DNA of 20,912 bases from NCBI GenBank assembly GCA_964351745.1, contig CAYGPI010000049.1, positions 1 to 20,912 on the forward strand, written 5' to 3'. The notes under the pieces were generated by a model, which worked only from the letters and a program-made list of their open reading frames with translations, did no database searches and was not told where the DNA came from. Source of the stretch: CAYNJF01 sp964351745 (lineage in GTDB: Bacteria > Pseudomonadota > Gammaproteobacteria > Berkiellales > Berkiellaceae). Both the position numbers and the translations under genes were made by a program. Below, piece after piece: positions 8,341 through 15,612 of this stretch; within the stretch, counting starts at the first letter, position 1, and the number at the start of each line of letters is the position of its first letter.

Positions 8341-8352
8341 AAGAGGTATCTT

Positions 8353-8526
8353 ATGGGAATAGGCGGCGTTAGTCCTGGGTCACTTTTATTAATATTATTA
8401 ATTGTTTTATTACTTTTTGGCACAAAGCGTTTACGCAGTATGGGCGAAGATCTTGGAAAAGCTTATCAGGGCTTTAAAAAGGGTGTTCGTGAAATCGATG
8501 AGAAGCAAAAAGACAAAAATGTTTAA
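8353..8526 (+). CDS. tatA: Sec-independent protein translocase subunit TatA
   Basis: A 57-residue protein. TatA oligomerises around TatBC to form the conduit for folded twin-arginine substrates. It has a short periplasmic N-terminus (MGIGGVSPGS), one membrane helix (about 10-22, LLLILLIVLLLFG), the invariant hinge FGTKRL (22-27) and an amphipathic helix GEDLGKAYQGFKKGVRE (31-47) with the FKKG motif of TatA. The charged tail is very short compared with E. coli TatA (89 residues). An AGAGG ribosome binding site precedes ATG 8353. The last 8 bases overlap the tatB start in another frame. Confidence 0.94.
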   Translation: MGIGGVSPGSLLLILLIVLLLFGTKRLRSMGEDLGKAYQGFKKGVREIDEKQKDKNV

Positions 8527-8716
8527 TATTGGGTTTGGCGAATTATTAGTCATAGTGATTGTTGGCATCTATGTTATAAAACCTCAACACCTTCCTGCCA
8601 TAGCTAGAATTGTGCTTCGCAGAATCAGTGGTGCCAAGAATTTTGTTGCGCAAATAAAATCAGAGTTTAATACGATCACGCAAGACTCTAAAGATAACCA
8701 TGACACTGAATCATAA
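8519..8716 (+). CDS. tatB: Sec-independent protein translocase subunit TatB, unusually short
   Basis: A 65-residue TatB candidate. TatB pairs with TatC to form the twin-arginine signal-peptide receptor. The start MFNIGFGELLVIVIVG matches the TatB signature MFDIGFxELL, including the conserved Glu8. After the membrane helix the usual GPxxLP hinge reads KPQHLP (21-26), so Gly21 is replaced by Lys. The amphipathic helix continues to about residue 55 and the protein stops there, while E. coli TatB has 171 residues with a long tail. ATG 8519 lies inside the tatA stop region (8-base overlap) and the end overlaps tatC by 17 bases. The same frame is open further upstream within tatA, but that is an overlap, not part of the protein. 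Confidence 0.85.
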   Translation: MFNIGFGELLVIVIVGIYVIKPQHLPAIARIVLRRISGAKNFVAQIKSEFNTITQDSKDNHDTES

Positions 8717-9434
8717 GTTTACTTCTCATATTCTTGAATTTAGAAAAAAGTTAACTTTTTGTCTGGTGAGTTATTGCCTATTTCTTGTGCCACTGATTTA
8801 TTTCGATAGACAACTCTTTGACATATTTTGTGTGGCTATCAATCACTTGCCCCAAGCACAACTGATTGCAACAGAAGTTGCTGCGCCATTCATGGTGCCA
8901 ATCAAGTTAGCTTTGTATCTATCGTTATATGTAAGCGCCCCCATTTTTTTCTACCAGTTATGGCACTTTATTGCCCCAGGCTTGTATCATGAAGAAAAAA
9001 AGCCTGTTTTCATTTTAAGCACCCTTTCGATTAGTCTTTTCTATATAGGCGCTTTTTTTGCCTATGCGCTTGTCTGCCCTATTGCTTTAAAGTTCTTTGT
9101 AACTATGGCACCTAGCAACGTCCACGTCATGACCGACATAGGGCTATATACTAGCTTCATATTAAAAATGATGGTGATGTTTGGTTTGGCTTTTCAAGTA
9201 CCGATTATCGTCTGTGTTTTAATGATGACAAAAATTCAATCCGCGCAAAGTCTTAAGCAAAAAAGATCTTATGTCATTGTGGCCTCATTCATCATTGGCA
9301 TGTTACTAACGCCACCAGATGTTGTCTCGCAAATCCTAATGGCGATACCCATGATTGGTCTTTTTGAGCTTGGGATCCTTTTAGGATCTGTGTTAAAGAC
9401 CAAAAACCCGACAACAACACAAAGTGAGGTTTAA
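8700..9434 (+). CDS. tatC: Sec-independent protein translocase subunit TatC
   Basis: A 244-residue polytopic membrane protein with six predicted helices, the Tat component that binds twin-arginine signal peptides. Motifs include the N-terminal HILEFRKKL (first cytoplasmic segment, family HLxELRxRL), APFMVPIKLALYLSLYVSAP, the conserved FYQLWHFIAPGLYHEEKK with the loop Glu residues, and GMLLTPPDVVSQILMAIPM near the C-terminus. It overlaps tatB by 17 bases and has no clear ribosome binding site of its own, which suggests coupling. The stop is one base away from the stop of the convergent peptidase gene, with no terminator between. Confidence 0.96.
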   Translation: MTLNHKFTSHILEFRKKLTFCLVSYCLFLVPLIYFDRQLFDIFCVAINHLPQAQLIATEVAAPFMVPIKLALYLSLYVSAPIFFYQLWHFIAPGLYHEEKKPVFILSTLSISLFYIGAFFAYALVCPIALKFFVTMAPSNVHVMTDIGLYTSFILKMMVMFGLAFQVPIIVCVLMMTKIQSAQSLKQKRSYVIVASFIIGMLLTPPDVVSQILMAIPMIGLFELGILLGSVLKTKNPTTTQSEV

Positions 9435-9435
9435 C

Positions 9436-10389
9436 TTATCCCTCGTGGTAGCGTGCCATAATATTTGCAGCATTCACCAAGGCGTCAGTATTGCCAGGCT
9501 CACTTGCTGAATGACCGGCATCTCTAACAACATGTAGCTCTGATCTATCCCAAGATTTATGCAAGGTATGTGCATTATCTAAAGGACAAACCATGTCGTA
9601 TCGTCCATGCACAATAATACCTGGAATATTCTCCAGCTTATCAACATTATCTAAAATTTGATCCGCCTCTATGAATGCTCTATTAACAAAATAGTGTGAT
9701 TCTATACGAGCAAGACTCATCGCTGTATGAGGGTTTGTGAAACGACTAAAAGCACTTTTGCAGGGTTTCAAAGTGGCGCAAGCCCCTTCCCATTGTGCCC
9801 AATGCTTAGCAGCTGACATTCTAGCTAACTCATCATCTCCAGTTAAAAGTTTATAGTAAGCCTTTACCAGATCATCTCGATGATCTTCGTGAATAAATTC
9901 TTTAAATTGGGACCAGTGGTCAGGGAATACATGTGAGGCACCTTCTTTATAGAACCAATTGACATCTCGCTCTCTGCACAAGAAAATACCACGCAATATC
10001 AAACCCATAACACTTTCTGGATGTTTTTGAGCATACAGCAAGCTTAAAGTCGACCCCCAAGAGCCACCAAACATTAACCAACGCTCAACCCCAAGATAAT
10101 CTCTAATTTTTTCGATATCTGCCAAAAGATCTTGAGTCGTATTGCGCTCCAAGCAACCATGGGGCGTTGAGCGACCACAGCCACGCTGATCAAATAAAAT
10201 AATTCTATATTTTTCGGGATCAAAGAAGCGTCTATCATCAGACGAGCACCCGGCGCCTGGGCCACCGTGAACGTATAAAACAGGGATGCCCTCTTTATCT
10301 CCAGATTCTTCAATATATAGCCTATGGGGTTTATCCACATCGAGCATATGTTGAGCGTAGGGTTTAATGGGAGGGTACAATATCTTCAT
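9436..10389 (-). CDS. pip: Proline iminopeptidase (alpha/beta hydrolase, family S33)
   Basis: Cytosolic serine peptidase that releases N-terminal proline from peptides. The chosen start is ATG 10389, giving 317 residues beginning MKILYPPIKPYAQHMLDVD, which matches the usual N-terminus; an in-frame ATG at 10401 would add four residues but has no ribosome binding site. Motifs: oxyanion-hole HGGPGAGCSSDDRRFFDP (from residue 41), DQRGCGRSTPH, the nucleophile elbow GGSWGSTLSLLYA (Ser110), the catalytic Asp in HGRYDMVCP, and the catalytic His in DAGHSASEPG. Length and motifs agree with the bacterial monomeric enzymes. The promoter is predicted at 10418-10445. Confidence 0.94.
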   Translation of the reverse strand: MKILYPPIKPYAQHMLDVDKPHRLYIEESGDKEGIPVLYVHGGPGAGCSSDDRRFFDPEKYRIILFDQRGCGRSTPHGCLERNTTQDLLADIEKIRDYLGVERWLMFGGSWGSTLSLLYAQKHPESVMGLILRGIFLCRERDVNWFYKEGASHVFPDHWSQFKEFIHEDHRDDLVKAYYKLLTGDDELARMSAAKHWAQWEGACATLKPCKSAFSRFTNPHTAMSLARIESHYFVNRAFIEADQILDNVDKLENIPGIIVHGRYDMVCPLDNAHTLHKSWDRSELHVVRDAGHSASEPGNTDALVNAANIMARYHEG

Positions 10390-10417
10390 AAAAAATCTCA
10401 TCCGTGATAATAGATGG

Positions 10418-10445
10418 ATTATAGCTTATGAACTTTAGATCACAA
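10418..10445 (-). promoter_or_regulatory. Predicted sigma-70 promoter of pip
   Basis: Reading the minus strand, TTGTGA (10445-10440) and a perfect TATAAT (10423-10418) are separated by 16 bases and lie 28 bases upstream of the preferred start ATG 10389. The -35 hexamer is imperfect (4 of 6). An inverted repeat overlaps it, described separately. Confidence 0.55.
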
Positions 10446-10460
10446 TAGAGCGGGTGATCT
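10437..10460. promoter_or_regulatory. Inverted repeat overlapping the -35 of pip, possible operator
   Basis: Perfect 7-base arms AGATCAC (10437-10443) and GTGATCT (10454-10460) with a 10-base spacer. The repeat covers the predicted -35 box of pip, a position typical of a repressor site. A DNA-binding dimer is suggested but no regulator is encoded nearby; chance is possible. Confidence 0.35.
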
Positions 10461-10500
10461 CTTACACAGTAAAAAGCAACTTCCTTGTGGTCAATTTTTA

Positions 10501-10528
10501 TTTACACCACCATAATTAGTAGTATATT
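10501..10528 (+). promoter_or_regulatory. Possible plus-strand promoter ahead of the 10547 terminator
   Basis: TTTACA (10501-10506) and TATATT (10523-10528) with a 16-base spacer, each 5 of 6 to the sigma-70 consensus. If used, the transcript would begin near 10535 and end at the terminator about 40 bases later, so it could make only a tiny RNA. A small inverted repeat (ATTGAAT 10527-10533, ATTCAAT 10538-10544 approximately) lies across its start. Weak evidence in an AT-rich gap. Confidence 0.25.
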
Positions 10529-10546
10529 GAATTCACATTCAATTTT

Positions 10547-10573
10547 GCCCGAGATCCTTCTCGGGCTTTTTTT
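10547..10573 (+). terminator. Strong intrinsic terminator, plus-strand orientation
   Basis: Perfect 8-base stem GCCCGAGA (10547-10554) / TCTCGGGC (10559-10566), 4-base loop TCCT, followed by seven T (10567-10573). On the minus strand the hairpin is followed only by CAAAATTG, so it is oriented for plus-strand transcripts. Yet no plus-strand gene precedes it for over 1.1 kb: tatC ends at 9434 and pip lies between on the other strand. It may end tat read-through or a short RNA, and the hairpin could also cap the typA mRNA. Confidence 0.85.
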
Positions 10574-10608
10574 AAGCTAAAAGCAAAATGGTTGGTTGCC
10601 TAAACTAT

Positions 10609-12417
10609 CTATTCTCGAGATGCTTTCTTACGCTCATGCTCAAGAAGATACTTCTTACGCAGCCTAATATTCTTAGGTGTCACTTCAACCAATTCATCGT
10701 TATTGATAAACTCCATAGCTTGCTCTAAAGAAAGCTTCATAGGTGGCGTTAAAACAATATTATCATCTGTGCCTGAAGCTCTAACATTGGTCAGCTGCTT
10801 ACCTTTAACAACATTAACGACTAAATCATTTTCTCGCATATGAAGTCCGACGATCATACCTTCATAAACTTCCACTTGAGGTCCAATCGCTAACTTGCCT
10901 CGAGCCTGAAGATTAAACAACGAATAGCCTGTCGCTTTCCCCATCGCATTAGAAATCATAACACCATTAGTTCTTGAACTTTCAATGCCTTCTTTATAGG
11001 GGCCATAATGATCAAAGACATGTGTTGCTAAACCAGTTCCAGATGTATTGGTCTGGAAGCTCGTGTGAAACCCAATAAGTCCTCTAGCTGGTATAATGTA
11101 ATCGAGCCTAACGCGTCCATTACCATCCGGGATCATATCTTTTAGATCACCTTTACGCTCCCCTATCATTTCCATGACAGTTCCTTGATGGGCTTCTTCG
11201 ACATCTAACGTTAGAGCTTCATAAGGCTCTTGTCTGCCTTGATCTGTCTCTTTAAAAATAACTTCCGGGCGTGACACCGCAAACTCAAACCCTTCACGCC
11301 TCATGCTTTCAATCAGAATACTTAAATGAAGCTCTCCACGACCTGAAACTTTGAATTTATCTGGATCTTGAGTTGGCTCAACGCGCAAAGCAACGTTATG
11401 CAAACATTCTGCTTTTAACCTTTCACCAATTTGTCGGCTTGTCACAAAATCGCCTTCTTTGCCTGCAAATGGTGATTTATTAACCCAAAATAAAACAGTC
11501 ATAGTTGGCTCATCAACCGTCAGGGCTGGTAAGGCTTCCGGTGCACTTGGATCGCATAACGTGTCAGAAATGCTTAATGGGCTAATCCCACTAATCGCGA
11601 TGATGTCACCGGCACTTGCGCTTGGTATCTCAGTCCTTTCTAGACCCATGTAACCCAAAACTTGCAAAATTCGACCATTTCGTTTCTTACCATCAGCACC
11701 AATAATGGTGACGTTCGTGTTTGTCTTCACACTACCACGCTGAATTCGACCAATCCCTATCGAGCCAACAAAGCTGGAATAGTCTAATGATGATATTTGC
11801 ATTTGGAATGGGCCATTTGGATCGCACTGAGGTGCTGGCACCTGCTCAACAATCGTTTCTAGCAATGGCGTTAAGTCATCGCTCATGTTATCTAGCTCTA
11901 AACCAGCGATACCTTGGATCCCAGAAGCATAGACAATCTGGAAATCAAGCTGTTCATCGGTTGCTCCTAGTTTGTCAAACAAATCGAAGACTTTATCTAT
12001 CACCCAATCAGGTCGGGCACCAGGTTTATCAACTTTGTTAATAATAACAATAGGCTTCAATCCTTGCTTGAATGCTTTTTCTGTCACAAATCGGGTTTGT
12101 GGCATAGGACCTTCTTGGGCATCAACAAGCAGGAGAACGGAATCAACCATGGAAAGAACACGCTCTACCTCACCGCCAAAATCAGCATGCCCAGGTGTAT
12201 CTACAATGTTTATTCTTGTATTATTCCAAAAAATAGCAGTATTTTTTGATAAAATTGTAATACCACGCTCTTTTTCAAGATCGTTAGAATCCATCACACA
12301 AACATCACCTGCGCCTTTGCGGCCAAGCGTCCCTGTTTGCTGGAACAATTTATCTATTAAAGTTGTTTTACCATGATCGACGTGCGCAATAATGGCAATA
12401 TTTTTTATTGTATCCAC
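10609..12417 (-). CDS. typA: Ribosome-associated translational GTPase TypA/BipA
   Basis: Translation-factor family GTPase related to EF-G that acts on the ribosome, aids 50S assembly at low temperature and affects stress and virulence traits in several bacteria. The chosen start is GTG 12417: GAGG (12424-12427, read on the minus strand) lies six bases upstream, whereas TTG 12429 overlaps that site and has none of its own. This gives 602 residues starting MDTIKNIAIIAHVDHGKTT. G-motifs visible: AHVDHGKTT (G1), RGIT (G2), DTPGHADF (G3), NKVD (G4), YASGIQG (G5). EF-G-like domains III and V and the BipA-specific C-terminal domain with KGKQLTNVRASGTDD follow. Divergent from the 12600 gene across about 180 bases with no confident promoter. 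Confidence 0.97.
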   Translation of the reverse strand: MDTIKNIAIIAHVDHGKTTLIDKLFQQTGTLGRKGAGDVCVMDSNDLEKERGITILSKNTAIFWNNTRINIVDTPGHADFGGEVERVLSMVDSVLLLVDAQEGPMPQTRFVTEKAFKQGLKPIVIINKVDKPGARPDWVIDKVFDLFDKLGATDEQLDFQIVYASGIQGIAGLELDNMSDDLTPLLETIVEQVPAPQCDPNGPFQMQISSLDYSSFVGSIGIGRIQRGSVKTNTNVTIIGADGKKRNGRILQVLGYMGLERTEIPSASAGDIIAISGISPLSISDTLCDPSAPEALPALTVDEPTMTVLFWVNKSPFAGKEGDFVTSRQIGERLKAECLHNVALRVEPTQDPDKFKVSGRGELHLSILIESMRREGFEFAVSRPEVIFKETDQGRQEPYEALTLDVEEAHQGTVMEMIGERKGDLKDMIPDGNGRVRLDYIIPARGLIGFHTSFQTNTSGTGLATHVFDHYGPYKEGIESSRTNGVMISNAMGKATGYSLFNLQARGKLAIGPQVEVYEGMIVGLHMRENDLVVNVVKGKQLTNVRASGTDDNIVLTPPMKLSLEQAMEFINNDELVEVTPKNIRLRKKYLLEHERKKASRE

Positions 12418-12599
12418 AAAAATCCTCAATAACTTAGAACGAAGCTGGGCCTATTGTATAGATAAGTGCGTAACAATTACATACCTAACACACTATAGCA
12501 ACTACACATATTATGACTTATACTTATAGACAGTATAAAAGGAACTCATAGAGTCCCAAATTGGTCCGATACAGTATATAGATACTTCCTGGAGGGCGA

Positions 12600-13169
12600 A
12601 TGAAAAAACTGATAATTCATCCCACAGACATGGCCTCGTGGCTGACTCTTGTTGCCGAAGCTCAACACAGCAGCAGCATTCAATTGCATGAAGAATTAGA
12701 GTCTTATCTCGTTTTCTTGCTTATGCGCTTCATGAATAGACCCGAAATGGCGTCTAGCGTCCTTGGGTTAGATTTTTTAAAGAGCGCCAATAGTGCGGGC
12801 CAAGCAAGGCACCATCAACTTAGAGATGTTGGTGATCAGTGTTTATTAGTGTCAGGCCTTTTCCCTGGGCGAGCAGAAAAAAAACAAGTCCGCTTAAGCT
12901 ATTTCGTTCAACTAGGTCGGTCAGCATACTCAACAATCTCATCAGACTCAGAGCATGATTCTTCAGATCTGTTTGGTGAGCTTTCAAACAAATTTATCCA
13001 TTTACGAGATGTTCTCTTTGCCATAAGAGCCTTAGCGCCTGACGAGCACTCGATGAATTTTTGGCAAGCTCTGGACCTATGGGAAAAAAACCAAAGCCAA
13101 ACTGCCAAGAAGATTCTTGATGAAATGTCGCCCACTATCATTCACCCAGAATCAACAAAAAAGCAGTAA
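12600..13169 (+). CDS. Uncharacterised 189-residue protein upstream of glnA
   Basis: I do not recognise a named family. The start ATG 12600 has GGAGG at 12591-12595, four bases away, and the frame has normal codon use, so it is a real gene. The protein looks cytosolic and mainly helical: no signal peptide, no membrane helix. The N-terminal half has HEELESYLVFLLMRFMNRPE (about 29-48), and the middle has RHHQLRDVGDQCLLVSGLFPGRAEK (about 70-94); the C-terminus is a charged helix with EKNQSQTAKKILDEM. A low-complexity SSDSEHDSSD acidic patch sits near residue 115. It precedes glnA by 135 bases on the same strand; a link to nitrogen metabolism is not supported by anything beyond position. Confidence 0.78.
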   Translation: MKKLIIHPTDMASWLTLVAEAQHSSSIQLHEELESYLVFLLMRFMNRPEMASSVLGLDFLKSANSAGQARHHQLRDVGDQCLLVSGLFPGRAEKKQVRLSYFVQLGRSAYSTISSDSEHDSSDLFGELSNKFIHLRDVLFAIRALAPDEHSMNFWQALDLWEKNQSQTAKKILDEMSPTIIHPESTKKQ

Positions 13170-13174
13170 CCCAA

Positions 13175-13191
13175 GAGCTTTAGCTCATTTT
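13175..13191 (+). terminator. Weak candidate terminator after the 12600 gene
   Basis: GAGCTTTAGCTC (13175-13186) folds into a 4-bp stem with a TTTA loop, followed by ATTTT. The stem is short and the T-run only four bases, so it would be inefficient at best. The 135-base gap to glnA otherwise holds a small inverted repeat, TTTAC/GTAAA (13254-13266), and an AAGAGGG ribosome binding site; no sigma-54 (GG-N10-GC) promoter was seen. Confidence 0.25.
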
Positions 13192-13304
13192 GCATAGGCC
13201 CCTAACTCCCCCTAGTCTTTACTCTTTGTTGATCATTCCTTCCATCGGTTACCTTTACGGAGTAAAATAAAACTTTTAACTTTATCGTAATAAGAGGGAT
13301 CTCA

Positions 13305-14711
13305 ATGTCCATTCAAGATGTACTAGAAAAAATTCAAACTCATGAAGTTAAGTTTGTAGACTTAAGATTTACTGACACAAAAGGTAAAGACCAACATATC
13401 TCTTTTCCAGCCCACACTGTTTCTGAAGAATTCCTAGCGGAAGGAAAAATGTTTGATGGTTCATCCATCGCAGGTTGGAAGGGCATTAATGAATCAGATA
13501 TGGTTTTGCTCCCAGATCCAGACACTGCTGTGATGGATCCTTTCAGAGACGATGCCACCCTGATCATTCGTTGCGATATTCATGATCCGGTGACCATGCA
13601 AAGCTATCATCGCGATCCTCGCTCAGTTGCTAAAAAAGCTGAAAACTACCTAAAATCAACTAAAATTGCTGATGTTTGCAATATTGGGCCTGAGCCAGAA
13701 TTTTTTATCTTGGACGATGTTCGCTGGAAAATCGATATGAAGGGCGCAGCTTACTCTATTGATTCTGATGAAGCCTCGTGGAACTCTGACTCCATCATTA
13801 AAGGCGGCAACCTAGGCCACAGGCCTACCGTCAAAGGTGGATACTTCCCCGTTCCACCTGTTGACTCCTCTCAAGACATTCGCTCTGCTATGTGTTTAAC
13901 TTTAGAAGAAATGGGACTAGAAGTTGAAGCACACCATCATGAAGTTGCCACTGGCAATCAAAATGAAATTGGCACTAAGTTTCGAACCCTCTTACATAAA
14001 GCCGACGAGCTACAAACCTTGAAATACGTTGTGCACAACGTCTCTCATGCCTTTGGGAAATCGGCTACCTTTATGCCCAAGCCTATCGTTGGCGACAATG
14101 GCAACGGTATGCATTGCCATATAAGCCTGGTCAAAGATGGAAACAATATTTTTCGCGGTGACAGCTATGCTGGTCTTTCTGATACAGCTTTACATTTTAT
14201 TGGCGGCATTTTAAATCACGCCAAAGCTATCAATGCATTCACAAATGCAACAACCAATAGTTATAAGCGTTTAGTTCCTGGTTATGAAGCGCCAGTTTAC
14301 CTTGCCTATTCAGCGAGAAACCGCTCTGCAGCGATTCGGATCCCCCACTCTCCAAGTGCAGCCAAAAGGATAGAGGTCAGATTCCCAGACGCAGCAACCA
14401 ATCCATACCTTTCTTTCTCAGCGCTACTCATGGCAGGCCTTGATGGGATCCGCAATCAAATGCACCCTGGCGACCCAATGGACAAAGACTTGTATGACTT
14501 ACCACCTGAAGAAGCTAAAGAGCTTCGAAGTGTTGCTTCATCTCTAGAAGATGCCATTAATGCTTTAGATAAAGACAGGGCTTTTCTTAAAGAAGGCGGG
14601 GTTTTCACTGACGATCTTATCGACGGTTACATTGCATTAAAACGCCATGAAGTCACTCGCTTAGCCATGTCGACTCATCCTGTTGAGTTTGACATGTATT
14701 ACAGTCTTTAA
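13305..14711 (+). CDS. glnA: Glutamine synthetase, type I
   Basis: Central ammonia-assimilation enzyme that makes glutamine from glutamate, ammonia and ATP; a cytosolic dodecamer. It has 468 residues, the usual GSI-beta length. Motifs: the N-terminal FTDTKGKDQHISFPA and FDGSSIAGWKGINESDM region (beta-grasp domain with the active-site Asp), GPEPEFFILDDV, VEAHHHEVATGNQNEIG, NGNGMHCHIS (ATP/metal region) and RNRSAAIRIPHSP. Tyr397 in LYDLPPEEAKE corresponds to the residue adenylylated by GlnE in E. coli, so covalent regulation is likely. An AGAGGG ribosome binding site lies before ATG 13305. The stop codon abuts the next start (TAAATG). Confidence 0.98.
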   Translation: MSIQDVLEKIQTHEVKFVDLRFTDTKGKDQHISFPAHTVSEEFLAEGKMFDGSSIAGWKGINESDMVLLPDPDTAVMDPFRDDATLIIRCDIHDPVTMQSYHRDPRSVAKKAENYLKSTKIADVCNIGPEPEFFILDDVRWKIDMKGAAYSIDSDEASWNSDSIIKGGNLGHRPTVKGGYFPVPPVDSSQDIRSAMCLTLEEMGLEVEAHHHEVATGNQNEIGTKFRTLLHKADELQTLKYVVHNVSHAFGKSATFMPKPIVGDNGNGMHCHISLVKDGNNIFRGDSYAGLSDTALHFIGGILNHAKAINAFTNATTNSYKRLVPGYEAPVYLAYSARNRSAAIRIPHSPSAAKRIEVRFPDAATNPYLSFSALLMAGLDGIRNQMHPGDPMDKDLYDLPPEEAKELRSVASSLEDAINALDKDRAFLKEGGVFTDDLIDGYIALKRHEVTRLAMSTHPVEFDMYYSL

Positions 14712-15236
14712 ATGAAATCCTTGATTTTCTTTATCGTGGTGATGTTATGTTTAACATCACCACTTCATGCTAAAAAGGTCTATAAATATGTCGATGAACA
14801 TGGCAAGACTATTTATTCCGATGAGCCTTTTGAGAATGCACAAGAAATTACCTTGCCTGCCATCCAAACCTACACTTCTATCCCTTTAGAACAAAATAAT
14901 GTTACAACACCAGACAAACCTGCCATGATTCCTTATAAGATAGTTATCACATATCCTGAACATGATTTTGTCGTGGCCAAAGACATAGAAAGTATTGAAG
15001 TTCGCATTTTTGTTGAGCCTCCATTAGATCCTCACCATGCTCTACAGTTGTATATCAATGATGAGCCTTATTTAACACCTCAAAGAGATCCTATTTTCAC
15101 GCTTCATGAATTAGTGAGAGGAACCTTTCAAATCAAAGCCGTTGTTGCAGACATCAAACATGGTAGAAAAATTATCACAGAATCATCTCCCATTGATATT
15201 CATGTTCAGCGTACTAAAGTTAATACGCCAAAGTAA
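14712..15236 (+). CDS. Exported DUF4124-type protein following glnA
   Basis: A 174-residue protein with an evident signal peptide (residues 1-20, hydrophobic core LIFFIVVMLCLT, likely cut after LHA). The mature start KKVYKYVDEHGKTIYSDEPF is the DUF4124 signature (about 21-60), a small periplasmic domain of unknown function. The C-terminal half (about 75-168) looks like an all-beta domain (alternating strands, IVITYPEHDFVV...VRIFVEPP...QLYINDEPY) reminiscent of Ig/FN3 folds, by inference. The start ATG directly follows the glnA stop with no ribosome binding site, so translation probably depends on termination of glnA. Its last 17 bases overlap the convergent mshP end. Function unknown. Confidence 0.82.
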   Translation: MKSLIFFIVVMLCLTSPLHAKKVYKYVDEHGKTIYSDEPFENAQEITLPAIQTYTSIPLEQNNVTTPDKPAMIPYKIVITYPEHDFVVAKDIESIEVRIFVEPPLDPHHALQLYINDEPYLTPQRDPIFTLHELVRGTFQIKAVVADIKHGRKIITESSPIDIHVQRTKVNTPK

Positions 15237-15612
15237 TCTCCCGTTTGAGGCTAACTATGCTTTCTGGACGACGATGATGCTTGGCATAACCCACAATCTG
15301 ATATCGACCTTCAACTAAATCACAGCGAAGATCAATCTTAACGCCACCCCAAGCGCCTTCATCCAGTTCAAAATGCTGTGCATGACAAGTATCAGGTGAC
15401 TTTTCTAAATGAGCTTTGAATCGCTCTATATGCCCTGCTAGAGCCATTTGAGCATGATGATACTCTAAAGCTGTTGTCACAAGCTGACTCGATTGAGTCA
15501 TCTGTTGCATCAAAACACCTATCATCATACTCAAAATTAAAATAACCCCTATCACTGCCAGCAAGACGAAGCCTGAAGAGGATTGTTTTTGTCTACTCAG
15601 ATAATGTTTCAT
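15220..15612 (-). CDS. mshP: MSHA-type minor pilin MshP (GspK-position)
   Basis: A 130-residue pilin-like protein. The start ATG 15612 is five bases after GAGGA, and the longer frame from 15633 has no ribosome binding site. The leader MKHYLSRQKQSSSG is followed by F-V-L-L-A, so residue +5 is not Glu, then one hydrophobic helix (VIGVILILSMMIGVLM). Loss of Glu5 is also seen in GspK-type minor pilins that cap the fibre and in MshP. The remaining region is short with two cysteines. It is the last gene of the minus-strand cluster, overlaps mshO by 20 bases, and ends in the convergent DUF4124 gene. The assignment rests on position and the Glu5-lacking leader. Confidence 0.72.
   Translation of the reverse strand: MKHYLSRQKQSSSGFVLLAVIGVILILSMMIGVLMQQMTQSSQLVTTALEYHHAQMALAGHIERFKAHLEKSPDTCHAQHFELDEGAWGGVKIDLRCDLVEGRYQIVGYAKHHRRPESIVSLKREITLAY

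Noticed and set aside
8402..8518. N-terminal extension of TatB in the open frame inside tatA
   Set aside because: The frame is open by chance within tatA; the TatB signature MFNIGFGELL begins at ATG 8519.
10074..10340. 88-residue minus-strand frame inside pip
   Set aside because: Shifted frame within the conserved peptidase coding region; low-complexity translation.
10402..10608. A tRNA or 6S-like RNA in the pip-typA gap
   Set aside because: No cloverleaf, T-loop (GTTCGA-type) or CCA end, and no extended 6S-type hairpin; only the terminator hairpin and small repeats are present.
11459..12376. Several plus-strand open frames opposite typA
   Set aside because: They are antisense to a highly conserved GTPase, lack ribosome binding sites and resemble no protein family.
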